64,000 nt of DNA from Diplodia intermedia (lineage: Eukaryota > Ascomycota > Dothideomycetes > Botryosphaeriales > Botryosphaeriaceae): assembly GCA_021495925.1 (NCBI GenBank), contig JAKEKT010000050.1, positions 62,001 through 126,000 of the forward strand. The letters run 5' to 3'. Under the pieces are notes generated by a model. The model saw nothing but the letters and a program-made list of their open reading frames with translations. It was not told the origin of the DNA and did not search any database. The position numbers and the translations under genes were made by a program. Every line of letters begins with the position of its first letter. Position 1 is the stretch's first letter. Shown piece by piece: positions 21,960-34,308 of the stretch.

Positions 21960-22628
21960 CTTTGCCGAAGTTCGGAACAGGGGGATTGAGGACACGATCA
22001 AGAGAGTTAATTGTTTCGTTGGGCTTAAACCTTGGGTGCAAGTGAGATTGAAAGACAAATGCTAATAAGACGCTCACAGTTAGGTGTATTCATTGTAGTA
22101 TGGTATAGGTGTGTCCGGCTTACTTGCAAATATCCGCTCCGATGCAGATTCCGCTGTATAGCAAGTTCGAAGCAATCCTCTCGTACCAAGGTGGAAACCG
22201 AATGTAGGAACACATAATAAAGAAAAGAGTGTCGGCACTGCGTAAAGATTTCTGTAGCGGCAGGAACAGCTGATTGGTCCATCGTGTGTCTACGTCCTGG
22301 CTAGCTGACGGCCCCAACATCCCGAATATGTCGATCACTCCAAGGCAGTTCGGTGAGATCCTGAGTAACGAATCAGCATTGAGTAGTAGCCTCGAGCCTC
22401 GAGACAAAACACTTCCGCAGCAATCAAGAACAAAACATCGACACTGAAAAGGAAAGCCATCAATCATTTCCAAAAAAAAAAAAAGAATCTACCCTACACA
22501 CGACATTCAAGTGTATATATATCCATTTCATCAAAAAAACGTTTCGCCATCCCTATGCAATTATCCACGACCAACCACTTTTTTGTTTCTCAAAAAGTTT
22601 CCCCTCCTCTTCACTCGAAAAAAATACT
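21960..22628. other. intergenic with an unresolved open frame
   Basis: The minus strand at 22120-22473 is open for 117 codons and encodes a segment (DTRWTNQLFLPLQKSLRSAD) that reads like protein, and it ends next to a possible donor GTAAGC. I could not join it in phase to the gene at 21505-21959. The rest holds the ACH1 3' flank. Confidence 0.35.
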
Positions 22629-24427
22629 TCAGTCCCAGTTCTTGATCTTCATCGTGCCGTTCTCCTGCAGGTTCTTGTGCATGTTGAAAGCCTGGAACAG
22701 CAGGTGCGGCTCGTGGCCCATGCCCTTGCGCAGGCACTCGTACTCGGCCTTGTTGAAGTAGTCCTCCAGGATCGGCTTGTAGTCGGGGTGCGAGCACTTG
22801 TTGATGATGACGCGCGCGCGCTCCTTGGGCGACAGCCCGCGGACGTCGGCGAGACCCTGGTTGGTTCGGCCACTGTCAGTTTCGCTGTTCTTGAAAGGAA
22901 AAAAAAAATGGGGATGATGTTTATGTGTCTTACCTGCTCGGTGACGACGACGTCCAAGTCGTGCTCGGTCTGGTCGACGTGCGTGCACATGGGCACGATG
23001 CAGCTGACGCCGGTGGGGTCGGTCTTGCTGGGGCGGGTCGAGGGCGTGTGCATGATCGAGTACTTGGAGCTGCGCAGGAAGTCGGCGGAGCCGCCGAGGC
23101 CGTTGAGCATGCGGCTGCCCATGACGCACGTCGAGTTGGCGTGCGCGTAGATGTCAACCTCGACGGGCGTGTTCATGCCGATGACACCCAGACGGCGGAT
23201 GATCTCGGGCGAGTTGGACACCTGCTGCGAGCGCAGCAGCAGCTTGGGCGCATAGCGCTCCCAGTTGTCGTAGAAGCGCTTGAAGCCGTCGGGCGAGAAG
23301 CGGATCGAAGTGGCCGTCGCGAAGTCCAGGTTGCCGCTGTCGAAGAGGTCGAGGAACGAGTCCTGGAGCACCTCGGTCCAGACCTTCAGGTTCTTGAAGT
23401 CCGCACCGCCGGACTGTGTGGTTCGTTAGTTTTTGTTTTCACTCCACATGCCATTTCAACATTTCCCCCCCAAAACTTCTAGGGACAAAACCAGGAAACT
23501 CACGGAGAGACCACCAACGACAGCGTTGGCAATGTTACCGATACCAGACTGGATGGGCAGGAGGTTCGGGGGCAGCCTGCCGCGATCAACCTCGTGCTTC
23601 AAGAACTCGATCAGGTGCGAGGCGATGGCTTGCGAGCCCTCATCGGCGGGCGTGTTGGGCTGGGTCTGGTCGGGGTAGTCGGACTCGACGACGGCGACGA
23701 CCTTTTCGGGGTCGACGGGGATGTGCGGCGTGCCGATGCGGTCCTCGGGGGCCATGATCAGGTAGGGCTTGCGGCGCGGCGGCAGGTCGGTCATGGTGAT
23801 GTCGTGCAGGCCCTCGAACGAGGGGGCGGCGGTGTTGACCTCGATGATGATCTTGTCGGCCATCTGGATCAGCTCGGGGCTGGCGCCCACGCTGGCGCCG
23901 GGGATGATGCCGCCGTCCTCGGTGATGGCCGAGGCCTCGACAATGGTCACGTCCAGCTTGTTGTGCGGCTTGTTGAGCGTGTAGTAGCCGTACATCAGGT
24001 CGACGGGGAACATGGACAAGTGCTTGTCGAAGAAGTTGATGTTGCCGTTGTTGATGCCCTTGGCAATCTCCTTGCCGACCTGGTGAGGGCTGCGGCGCTC
24101 GATCATGTTGAGGCGCGCCCACCGGTTCTCCGTCTCGGCGCCGGACGAGGCGCCCACGAACAGGTTGTACTTGAGCTTGCCCTGCAGGCCATTCTTCTCA
24201 ACGTGGTCGGCCAGGGCGGTGGGCACCTTCCTGCGGCGGGCTGTGAGCAATTGGCGCGGCAATGGCGGGGTGGAGGGGGCTTACTTGGGGTAGCCGACGC
24301 CGGTGAAGCCGGACCAGCCGATGTACGAGTTGTGAGGGAACAGGTCGATGAGGTCCTCGGCCTTTGCGAGCTTCTGCAGGTAGGACGGCCGCCTGACCCT
24401 GCTCCTGAGAAGTGCGGAGGCTGCCAT
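22629..24427 (-). CDS. ACH1: acetyl-CoA hydrolase / succinyl-CoA:acetate CoA-transferase
   Basis: Exons (minus) 24285-24427, 23504-24230, 22934-23413 and 22629-22856 give 525 residues, nearly the length of yeast Ach1 (526). The sequence is typical of the family: IGWSGFTGVGYPKKVPTAL, then the CoA-transferase core with GNIANAVVGGLS, VIGMNTPVEVDIYAHANST and SCIVPMCTHVDQTEHDLDVV. Ach1 works in the mitochondrial matrix, where it moves CoA between succinyl-CoA and acetate and so detoxifies acetate and spares acetyl-CoA. The N-terminus is basic and Ser/Ala-rich (MAASALLRSRVRR), fitting a mitochondrial presequence. The start is the only ATG before the conserved region. Confidence 0.96.
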
Positions 24428-26596
24428 TGTTGCTGAAGCAGTCGGAAGGGACGGAAAGGAAAGACAGCGTGGGAGAAGGAGAACGGGGAGTGGAGAGTGG
24501 AGAGACGGGCAATTGAAAAGGACACCGGGTGCTGCGGGGAGAGGAGAGGGGAGGAAGAGGTGTGGCGCGAGATGAGCAGCGGCCAGAAGCTATGACAATT
24601 TGCTCGGACGGAGGAATGGAAGAGGTGGAGCTTGGGTGCGACAGACTAAATGCGCGCGACGACCCCACAAGCGCATTAGCGATTGCCCACGACTCCGGGG
24701 CAGCAGGCCGGGGTGCGACCGGGAGGGGTCCGAGAGCGATGCAATGCGTGCGGCACAGGGCTCAGCGATAGCGCGCGAGCAGCGCAGACGAGGGGCATGG
24801 CCGACAAGTCGAAGGAGTTGGCCGGGTGGGATGATATCACAGCGCCGCATCCCGCCGAGTTTCCGCCGCTGCGCCCGAGCCAGCCAGAACGCGTTGCGCG
24901 TGCATCTCGCGCCTCTGCCCCAGCCAATGAGTGCTGCAGTTGACCAATCCATCCCGCCTCGCGTGAATTCAACAGAACGTCAAACGCCCTCCGCTCGGGT
25001 GCCTCCACGTCCCCCGTCCAGTTCCCCAAGACGCGGTTGACGTCGAACCACCTGCGCGCGGGCCGCCTCCCGACGAGCCTCATTTGTATCACTAGGCCCT
25101 TGTGATATCGCACCCGTCGCTAGCGCCGGCGCTTCGTGGCCTTGCGACTCAGTGAGGCGGCCGCGCCAACCACGCTCCCCTGAGACTCAACATCACAATT
25201 CCAGCTGACCACCTTTGCCACCCCACCGTCAGCAATTCTCGAACGGACCCAGTTCTACGCGTCCACCCCCGCGGATTCCTGGCGGACCCCAATTCTAGCT
25301 ATGTACCCGGCGCCGGAGAGCGGGAACGAGACGCTCGATGTTGCTTTCTTCCTTTCTTTTTTTTTTTTTCGCTGGACGAGGCAATCCCCGTCATCGCAGT
25401 CATAAGCTGCCAACATCATCATGGGGGCCCAGTTGAAGCTCCTGGTCGGACCCAGTTGTAGACACCACCTCTTTCCTGTAATCTGACGTTACACCAAGAT
25501 TCATATGAACAGATTTCCATCCCCCTCACCGTGATGCAATGCCATGCAACCCCGTGATCGGACCCGGGATGGCACAAATCATCAACCGCACAGCCCTCAT
25601 CATCGGCCCTAACATATGTACCGGGCCGGTGTGTGCACGCACCCCCCGAGATTAAGAGAAAAAAAAAAACACAATAAATCAGCGCGCACTGCACCCACCT
25701 GATTCAGGGGAGGAGGAGGAGGCGAAACCCACCGTGAACAGGAGCGGCGACAAGAAGTACGCAGTAGAGTAATAAGATGACCCACGCCTGCAGTTGATGT
25801 GTCATCATCGCATTCGTTATGTATGTACACCCCACTACCCCAATTAATAAACACTGAGATCTCTATATGTATCTGCCAACGACCGATTTGACTCCATCGC
25901 GCGCCTGTACTCCCCTAACTACCTAGTTCGATTTCCCTTTACCAATCCCTTCCCTTTCCCCCCTCAAGTACCCAGACCAGAGACAAAAGCACTAGATGCT
26001 TCTCTCGATAAAGAGAGGGAGAGGGAAGGGGGGGAGAAAGAGCAGAGCCTATGTAAGGGCATGCACGCCTGGAAAAGGAAAGCCAGCCAGACAACGAAAA
26101 GAGGGGACAACCAAAAAGGCGATCCGAGATGCAAAAAGACAAGACAACAAACAAAAACCAGATGCAACACGTAGGTAGTATAGCTCCCGCCGCCATGTCC
26201 GCCATGTCCGCTATGCAAACAATTCAAACCAACTCCTTAAAAACGCCCACACTCCCAGAAAACCCCCAGGAAATAGATACAATATGTGTGTTCTCCCCGA
26301 CCAAATGAGAAATATATGCAATCACACGCAGAATGGTATCACCCAAACGCCTGCTCTGCTCATGATCCATGCTCTCGCCCCGACCGACCCAAGCTTCCCG
26401 ACCAAAAAATTCCCCCCACGCACCACCCCCTTCCCTCAAAGGACTAAAACAGTTTAGCAAAAAAAACTTGAACGGTTGTGATACTGACTCCTCAACCGCC
26501 CACCCACCAAGCCCCGCAAAGCGGCCGGGCCGCCGCGACCGGCGCTCTCTCACCTCCGACCTCGCCGGCCGGCTGGCGGGCCCCGGTCGGGTCGGG
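24428..26596. other. long intergenic, ACH1 promoter and WHI5 3' flank
   Basis: About 2.2 kb with no supported gene. It holds the ACH1 promoter, a T-rich run near 25345-25369, CT-rich and AG-rich stretches (25920-26050) and several short open frames. Two minus-strand frames with cysteines (about 25419-25854) have no ATG start and look like chance. Confidence 0.55.
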
Positions 26597-28425
26597 TTAC
26601 GCGACTCGCACCCGGCCCGAGCTCGTCGTCGACGTCGTCGTCCTTTTCTCGGGGCGTTCCGTCTCGCCGCCACTGCTACTGCTCCTGCTGCCGCCGCTGC
26701 TCCGATCGTCATCGAAAGCGACTCTCTTCGCCGTCGGAAACTCCGTCTTCAGCGGGCTGGGGTTGGCCGTCGACGACGCGCTCGCGCTCGTCGTGTTGTT
26801 GTTGTTGTTGTTGTGCGCGAGATGTGCTGCTGCTGCCGAGTTGTTCGGGCTGCTGCTCATGAAGAGCAGCGAGTCGACGGCGTCCATCTCCGCCTGCTGG
26901 CTGGGCATGCGGAGGATGCCGACGGGCCGTTGTTGTTGTTGTTGTTGTTGCTGCTTGCCGCCCGCCGCCATGGGCGTTGCGGGGCCTCCTTCCGTGAAGG
27001 GCTTGGTGATCTTCACTTTGGGGTGGGGGGTGGTGGTGGTGTTGGTGGCCCCGAGCATCGGCGGTGCGCGAGATGATGGTACCGTCGAGCGGCGATTTCG
27101 CTTGGTGGGGCTGATGTCTAATGCCGGCGCGAGGGTTGGGGCCGACGATGCGGAGCTGCTGAAGGTGGAAGCGGTCGAGGGGCGTGCATCATCCTCGTCG
27201 ATTGGATCGCCTCCTGTAAGGCGGAAGAGCAAGAAAAAAATGGTTAGGTCGGGGAGAAAAAAAAAAAAGAACAAAGAGCATATATCGTGCCGCGGACGAC
27301 GAAAATGTTCAAAAGGAATAATCAAAAGGGGCCCACCTTACCTGCTGGACCAAACGTCCGGATCCCTGATGACGGGCTTCTTTGCGCGCCTGGTGTTCCC
27401 AGATACCGATCTGACGGGTCGGACAATGCGCTTGGGCGTCTGCGTCGATCATGCGCGTGGGGGGAGTCCGTCGCATTCCTGAACTTGGCCGAGGTAGGGG
27501 TCTGAGTGGCCGACCGCGACGTCCTTTGCGACGTGGCTGCGGTCTCCAGCTCCTCGATCGACTGATGCTCCCACCCGTTTTGCACCTTGACCATTGCATA
27601 GGAAAGACGCGTCTTCAAGTCCGCTGACAGCTGTAGAAACGCCAAACAGTCAATGAGCTGTTTTTGTCAAGGACGCGTCTCGGGCGTCGCGTCGCGTCGC
27701 GTCGTGTTCTCACCTTTCCTATCCTGCTCAGGCTTGACAGCGCGCCCATGTTCGCGGCGGCCGAGGGGACGCTGCTGCAGAGTCCCGTGGTGATCAGGCT
27801 GGTGCTGCTGGCGCTGGCGCTGGGGAGCTTCACCGCGCCGCTTGCTGTTCGTTTCGTTCCTTGCGATATGGTTGTTGTAGGGGTGTCGACGGCCATGGGG
27901 CTCGCGGACGACGCGTTCTGGAGCTTCTCGCTCGTCGTGGCTGCGGGCTGAGGCGTGACTGCTCTGGATGGTGGTGGTGGCCGGGCGTCCTCCTGATTGG
28001 CGGGTGGCGGGACAGGCTGGCTGCTGCTGAAGGGCGGGCACTGGCTCGAGACATTCGAGGTCGCGGGCGACGTCAACTCCGTGTCGACGATTGATTCGGT
28101 GGAAACATTGCTCTGGGAGGATAGGAGGGCCGGCGCGTAGCTGGCGCTGCTGGACGCCGAGATGTCAGACTCCTGGGAGGCGGGCAGCACGCCCGCGTCG
28201 GTGGTGATGGCCGCGTTGCTGGGCTGGGGACCGGCGTCGCGATGGCTCTCTGCGGCGCGCGTCAGTCTCGCGGGGTCGGTCGGCACGGCATTTGCAGAAT
28301 GCAGTCGACGCGATGGACTCACTGTTGGCGGCGGGGTGAGCTCGCGCCGCGGGAGCCAAGCCTGGAGCCGCGGCGGCAGCGTCTGGCGGCAGCGAAATGG
28401 CCGCGTCGGGCGCGACAGATGCCAT
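26597..28425 (-). CDS. WHI5: Whi5/Nrm1-type cell-cycle transcription repressor
   Basis: Exons (minus) 28323-28425, 27714-28249, 27342-27630 and 26597-27213 give 514 residues. The Whi5/Nrm1 family signature is at about 214-240: LKTRLSYAMVKVQNGWEHQS then IEELE. Near residue 417, MDAVDSLLFMSSSP fits the GTB motif by which Whi5 and Nrm1 hold the SBF/MBF transcription factors. Many SP and TP pairs are present, the expected CDK sites that release the repressor at G1/S. The rest is disordered, with a glutamine run near residue 400 and a nearby asparagine run coded by CAA/AAC repeats. In fungi with one family member it is unclear whether it acts as Whi5 (G1) or Nrm1 (end of G1). Confidence 0.82.
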
Positions 28426-29093
28426 GGCGGGCGGTTTCGGGCGGGCGCAGTGGTGGGAGAGGCCGAGACACGATTCTGGGACGTGTTCGCGCTGCTTCAG
28501 TCGATGGGGGATGACGGCGTCGTTGCTGTTCGGACCCGCCTGACGCGTGACCGGGGTGTGCGGGATGCGATGCGAGCGAGCGGTCTTCCAACGCCGCGCA
28601 ATCGGGAGCCCGGGCAGAGGTGGAGGCGGAGACTGGCGGGTGCAGAGGAAACGCGTGCCGCGATGCAAGCGTCCGATGTCTAGCGGACAACAAAGAACGG
28701 TGAGCGTCTTCTGGACGGGCGGCGCGAGACGTACGCGGTCTCCGCCGCGTGCTCATGTGCCTCGAGCGTCCGCCGTGTAGCCGCGCGCGCCGCACAAACA
28801 CCGACGGGACGCCCGCGCGGGTGCCTGTGCGCTGCCGCCGCGACGGGCCATCGCGTCAATTGAAGCCTTCACATCGACGCTCGGCCTCTGCTTTTCGATG
28901 ATGTGCATATGGAAAAAGCAACTCTAGATCTCGGGTAGCCCCCCTGCCGCCCCCAATCAACGCCGGGAAATGCCTGTTTGTAAGAACGAGCTCACGCCTC
29001 CATGCACGTAACCGCCCCCAGATAACCACGAGCTCGCCCAGATCGATCTGCGAAGAAAAAAGTATGAGACGATTAACCAGAAAATGCGACCCA
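28426..29093. other. intergenic, WHI5 promoter and BMS1 3' flank
   Basis: GC-rich upstream region of WHI5 and 3' flank of BMS1. Several overlapping frames on both strands are low-complexity Arg/Pro-rich and unlikely to be genes. Confidence 0.5.
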
Positions 29094-32000
29094 TCACCTG
29101 CGCCTCTTTCCGCCGCGGTTTGCCGCTGCCTCCTGCGCCTTTCTCTTCCGGCCCTCTTTCCCCCAGTACTCCGCCTTCTCGCGCTTCTCGCGTTCCGCTC
29201 TCTTCTCCTCGTTCTCCGCAACCTTCTTCCGATAGCCTTCTCTCCGCTTCTCCTGTGCGTCTCTCCGCTTCGCAACCTTCTCGTTGCGCAGCGTCATGAC
29301 CTGCTGCATGAGGTTCCTGGCCACCCTCTCCTCCTTGCCAGCCACAACGGCACGCTTTTGCATATACGTTTCCCTCTTCTGCTTCTGCATCTGTACCGGC
29401 TGCGATGAGAAGGGCAGGTCTTTCGCAAGCTTCTTCGGCACTCTGAGCGGGTTGAAGTGGCGTTCCGTGCGCTCGATCTTGCGGTAGGCCGAGTTCTTCT
29501 CCAGTGGTGTTTCGATGCCTTCCGCACGGCGCACTTCTCCGGTAAGGCGCATGCCCTTCCAAGCGCTGTCTTCGCCATCCTCTGCGCCTTGTAGATCCAG
29601 CAGGTTGGTGACTGCGTTGTAGAACTTGTGGGGCTTGATGGGGAACCACGCCCTTAAGAAGACGATGTCGCTCATCAGCACCTTATCCTCAAAAGTCGCA
29701 CGGAAGCATCCCTCCGGTTTGCTGAGCGCCCTCTTGATCTGACCACGAATGCCAGACACAGTCTTGATGCTGGCTCCTTCAAACTTGGCGATTTCCAGGG
29801 ATGTGCCGAACATGTCTTTGATGAAAGCCGTGTTCTTGAAAATCTTGTAAGGGTGACCGGTAAGCTTGAGCTTCTTGACGATCTCAAAGCTCTCGTCCAC
29901 ATTCAACACAACGCCAGTCGCCGCGATTCGGAAACCAGGGTTCTTGTTGGAAAAGCTGTTCACGCAGCAGAAACCGGTGTTTGGTGCGATTAGTGGCCCG
30001 TAGAATGTAGCGAAGCAGTGCATGTGCTCAGGAGTGTACTTGAGCATACGGTTGCGCACTCGCGAATCTGAGATGCTGTAGATAGGCAAACTCTGGAATC
30101 TCCTCCAGCCCAGAGAGAATATGAGAGGATCGTTTGTCTTGAGGATCTTCTTGTGCCAACGGTGGCGCTTGATGCGCACCTGAAGGTACCCGAAGCGATC
30201 TTCAGTAGGCGTAAGACCGCCGATGATGACCGGGAAGCGCGGGTTGAAGTTCGCCGAGAACTCATAGGGCACGTTTTCAAGCACAATGCGAGCGTATGTG
30301 CCTGCCCTGTAGCCCTCCACGCGAACTCGGGACTGGTCGTCCAATTGCTCGAACTCGGCGCGGTTGATGTCCAGCTGCTTCTGGATAGCAGCCTTCTGCG
30401 CGTCGTACCAGTCGTCTTCACCGAACTCCTCGTCTTCCCCGCCATCTGCCCGTTCGTTGGTTTTGTCGTTGGCGAACCCGGCGCGGTCTTCCTCTTCGAA
30501 TCTGAGTCTGAGCTCTTCCTTCTTCCGCGCGTTCTTATCACGCTCTTCTTGCATCTTAGCCTCCTCGTCTTCCTCACTCTCCTTGTCACCCACAACCTCT
30601 CCGGTCTCGAGGTCTTCGAAGGCGCCGTCGCCCTCATCGTCATCCTCGATGCCTTCGAACTCGTCATCCGAGCCTTCGTCATCGTCACCATCTTTTCCAA
30701 GTCTGGTCGATGCGAATCTCCGGCGTAGAGCCTCCAGGTTATCCTCATCGGTCCACTTCTCTTCCAGAGCTTCATAGTTGTACTCTGGAATAGCACGGTC
30801 TTCGCTTTCCGCTGAGGAGTTGTTCTTGACAGCTTTGAAGAACTCGTCCGGATCTTGCTCTTCGGCGTTCTCATCTTGCTGCTCTCCCCTCCAAGTCTTT
30901 AGAACTTCGGCTGGGGACATGGAGTCATTATACATTAGACGCGCGAGCTCAGTGGTCCGGTACGGTCGTTTCCTGCCGTGAGCTTTTCGCGCATTCTCTG
31001 AAAGGTTGTCCTTCCACTTCAGCGCGCCTTCGTCATCCGAAGAGTCTTCTTCATCATCATCCTCGTCGCTAAGATCATCGGGGTCTTCGAGATCTTGATC
31101 TTCGACAGAGGAAATCGAACCGAGATCTGAATCGCTATCGGCGAATGCAATGTCGTCTTGGTCATCCCCGTTCGCAGCCTTGTCGTCATCTTTGCGGAAC
31201 GCACGTCCAAGCCGGCTTTCCTCAACGTATCCTGTGTCGTCCTCTTCATCCTCGTCGCCACTCTCGAGCATTTCTTGGTCTTCATCCTCCTCATCCTCGC
31301 TGCCATACTCTTCCTCGTCCTCCTCTTCAACTCTGCTCGCAAGACGAGCGTGGCGCTGGCTAGTTCGTCCCTTGTCATTTGTGTCATCCTCTGCCGCATT
31401 TCTGCTGACTGCTTCGCCATTGCTGAAGAGCTTAAACCCCTTGTCGGCTTCACCTAGCAATCTTCTCTCGCCCTGCAGTCCAACGACAAGCTGTTCGCCC
31501 AACCCTCGCTCCTCATAGTCCGCATTAGGGTCGAACGTTGGTTTCTTCACGTCGATGTAGACAGCGTCTTTGTCGACCAAAACACCACCAACGTCGGACA
31601 TGGGAGCGAAGAGGACCTTCTGCTTCTCTCCGAGTCTCCTGCTCTTCGACTTCCCGGTAATTTGCTGAGCGGCCTTCTCCTGGTACGGCGTAGGACATGG
31701 GTCTGGCAACGATTCAATCATTGACACATTCAGATCTCCCACACCAGGCACATGTACTCTGGCGCCCTGAGCCGGGAAATTTGTGCCTCTCAGGTAACCG
31801 TATAACGCGACAGTCCTATCGCATTTTGCATCCTCTTCAATATCGGTCGGCGGTGTGATGTCAAGGAAGCGGTCGGCTACGCAGTAAGGATGGGAATTTC
31901 TCCACACTAGCGGTCTCGGATTTTTCATGACGGACAGGAACCTCGACAGATTGAGGACTTCGCGATCCGGGTATCTTCCGTTCACCACACCGGAGAGGTA

Positions 32001-32762
32001 GAACAGCTTCGCGCCCTGGTATAGCTCGCTCCAAAAGCGGTGTTTCAACCGCTTTTTCTGGATACTGAGCGCTGACTGCTTCTTGAACAGATCCAAGTGG
32101 GTCAGGATGCCGAAGACATTTCCAGGCATACCGGTGGAGCTCAGCACGTTCAAGAACTCCATGGTTTCCATCTCGAAGCCGTAGTTACCATCAATCATGA
32201 GCAATACAATGTCCACGACCTTGGCGATATCAATCATTGCGGCGAGAGAGTCTGCCGGGGTCTCGATGAAGGTAAGTCGGCGGCGCTTGGAGGTAACGAC
32301 GGTCAGAGGTCCGATGGGATGCGACAGGGTCTGCTTCGTGTAGCGGCGGATGAGGGATTTGATCAAAGTCGACTTGCCAACCTGTACTAGAGTGAGCGAT
32401 TCGTCCCATTATCCGAGCGGCGCACTGGGGCACATACACCTGGAGGACCGACGACAGCGACGACAATGGGTGGTGCCTCCTCGGGGAGGCGATCCACCAA
32501 GGGAACATGGAGGCGCTTCTCTTTGATCTAGGCCGGGGTCAGTATTGGTATGCGACTTCGAGTGGCTGGAGAGCGTACATCGTGAGAGCGCGCAGCCTGC
32601 TTCTGCAGCTTCCCCGGGTTGGCGAAGGCGAAGGCCTTGGGGTTTGTTCCTGCACTGCGGTCAGTCCAGCGTCCCGGGATGGCAAAATCGGCAGAGCATA
32701 CCCCCCGTCGGCTTCTTCTTCTCCTTGCCCGTGCGATGAGGCTTGTTAGTCTGTTCGGACAT
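29094..32762 (-). CDS. BMS1: ribosome biogenesis GTPase Bms1
   Basis: Exons (minus) 32702-32762, 32579-32649, 32438-32527 and 29094-32381 give 1169 residues, close to yeast Bms1 (1183). The N-terminus (MSEQTNKPHRTGKEKKKPTG, then NPKAFAFANPGKLQKQAARS) and the P-loop GPPGVGKSTL at about 71-80 are typical. Other GTPase-region motifs are TFIETPAD and MIDGNYGFEMETMEF. A long acidic part (about 400-700) is followed by the Bms1/Tsr1 C-terminal domain (PVIIGGLTPTEDRFGYLQVR, then HKKILKTNDPLIFSLGWRRF) and a basic coiled tail. Bms1 acts in the nucleolus with Rcl1 in early 18S rRNA processing and small-subunit assembly. It is divergent from the small inhibitor gene, across 557 bp. Confidence 0.96.
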
Positions 32763-33319
32763 GTTGGTTGCGCTGTGAGCCTCACGCAGATCGCAAGTCG
32801 CGACAGCTTCGCGGAGGAAATTTTGGCTGGAGAGGACCGCGCTAGGCCGCAAGGGTGCAAGGGTCGCGCGTTATCGATAAGCAGGTCGCCGACTCGCCGA
32901 CGTCCGGTTGGTGGGACTGGCTGCCCCTCCTTGCACTGCGCAGCCCGCGCCGCACTCTCGGGGTCGTGCTCGCGGGGAGCTTGCGCTTCGTACGCGTCTC
33001 GCGGAATGCATGCCGCGGCAATGCGAGAGCCCATGCGATAGCCAGTACCCCGCGTCTCAGACGACAAACATGAGGCGGTTTGCGGCGCCCAGCTGACCGC
33101 CACGTTATCGCTGGCTCCGCAGCTGCGCCAGCGCACGTCATCGAGCGCCTAGCAGCGGCCTTGATTGTGTGGAGGGGGAGGGGCAGCCTGATACAATACA
33201 TAAGCCTGTTCACTCACTCGGGCCCTCTTCCCCATCCTCACCATCCTCACGCCCATCTCCAGCTCATCTCCATCCTGCTCTCCAGAACACTTCGTCGATA
33301 CACGACCACAACTGCCAGA
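32763..33319. promoter_or_regulatory. divergent promoter region, BMS1 / I9 inhibitor
   Basis: 557 bp between two divergent starts. A pyrimidine-rich run (about 33215-33300) precedes the inhibitor start. No specific binding site was identified. Confidence 0.5.
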
Positions 33320-33777
33320 ATGCCTGTCATCAACGTACGCACTTGGCCGCCGATACCTTGTTGTCGTTGCTAACCTTGGATCAGGTCACCCTCAAGGAAG
33401 GCGCCAGCGCTGACCAGCTCGACACGTAAGACTGCTGCCATCTCGCCCCGCAAACCAACGCTGACTCCCGCCGCAGCGCCAAGAAGCAGGTCCAGGAGCA
33501 GGGCGGCAAGGTCACCCACGAGTTCAAGCTGATCAAGGGCTTCACGTACGACTACCCCACCCCTCCACCCGCGAGCCATTCTCCGCCCCGGACAAGCCTC
33601 CGGTCCGAGACATGATTCACACCCTCCCATCACAACCTCAACAGATCCAACACCTCGCTGTCCATCCATCTGACAAAAATCCATCACAGTGCCGAGTTCC
33701 CCGAAGACTCTGTCCACAGCCTCGAGACCAACGACCACGTCACCGTCGAGGCCGACCAGGTCGTCAAGACCCAGTAG
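33320..33777 (+). CDS. PBI2: Pbi2-type peptidase inhibitor I9, 70 aa
   Basis: Four exons, 33320-33334, 33385-33425, 33477-33545 and 33690-33777, encode 70 residues; all splice sites are GT..AG. The order MPVINVTLKEG, AKKQVQEQGGKVTHEFKLIK and AEFPEDSVHSLETNDHVTVE is that of the I9 fold, which is the subtilisin propeptide fold. Yeast Pbi2 (proteinase B inhibitor 2) is a free cytosolic protein of this type that inhibits vacuolar subtilisin-like proteinase B and takes part in vacuole fusion. No signal peptide is seen. The gene is too short to be found as a single open frame, since its exons are 15 to 88 nt. Confidence 0.9.
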
Positions 33778-34276
33778 ACTCATCGAAGGGATCGATGCCG
33801 CGCTGCGATGTAGATACACCGTCCCGAGCTGGTCTGAACACGCAGATGGGGATCGTGTGGGAGGCATACTGCATACTTTAGATACCCTCACGAATGGACA
33901 AGATCATGATCATGATACACCACTGCTGCCGCTGGTTCTTGAGAGACCATAAATGTGTTGCGCGGCCTCTTCGTTGACAAGCCGTCGTACGTAGCTTCAA
34001 GTGATGGCGTGTGTTCTTGTTTATCAACCAGGCATGCAACATCCAGACATGAGTGGGTAGCTGCAGTCCCATGATGCCCGCTTGCCATCTGCTGTTGCCG
34101 AGCATGACGAATGTTGCCCTGCTTATCGCGTAGTCTGCTCATCAAAAAGCACCTGCAAGTCTTCATCGGTGGCTTAAATTGCGTCACACGACAGATGTGG
34201 TCGTCACGTCCTACACCGGCAGCAGCATTCCGGCCTACGCTTGCAGAAATAGCACCCCGCAACAAAGTGCTGCCAA

Positions 34277-34308
34277 CATGGATACCTTGTAGCATGGATA
34301 CCTTGTAG
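34277..34308. repeat. 16-bp perfect tandem duplication
   Basis: CATGGATACCTTGTAG occurs twice head to tail (34277-34292 and 34293-34308). It lies in non-coding DNA. Confidence 0.8.

Noticed and set aside
25419..25854. Possible cysteine-rich secreted proteins on the minus strand
   Set aside because: The signal-peptide-like frame starts with GTG, not ATG, and has no upstream exon that I could join.
34277..34308. 16-bp duplication as a target-site duplication
   Set aside because: The two copies are directly adjacent with nothing between them, so they mark slippage and not an insertion.
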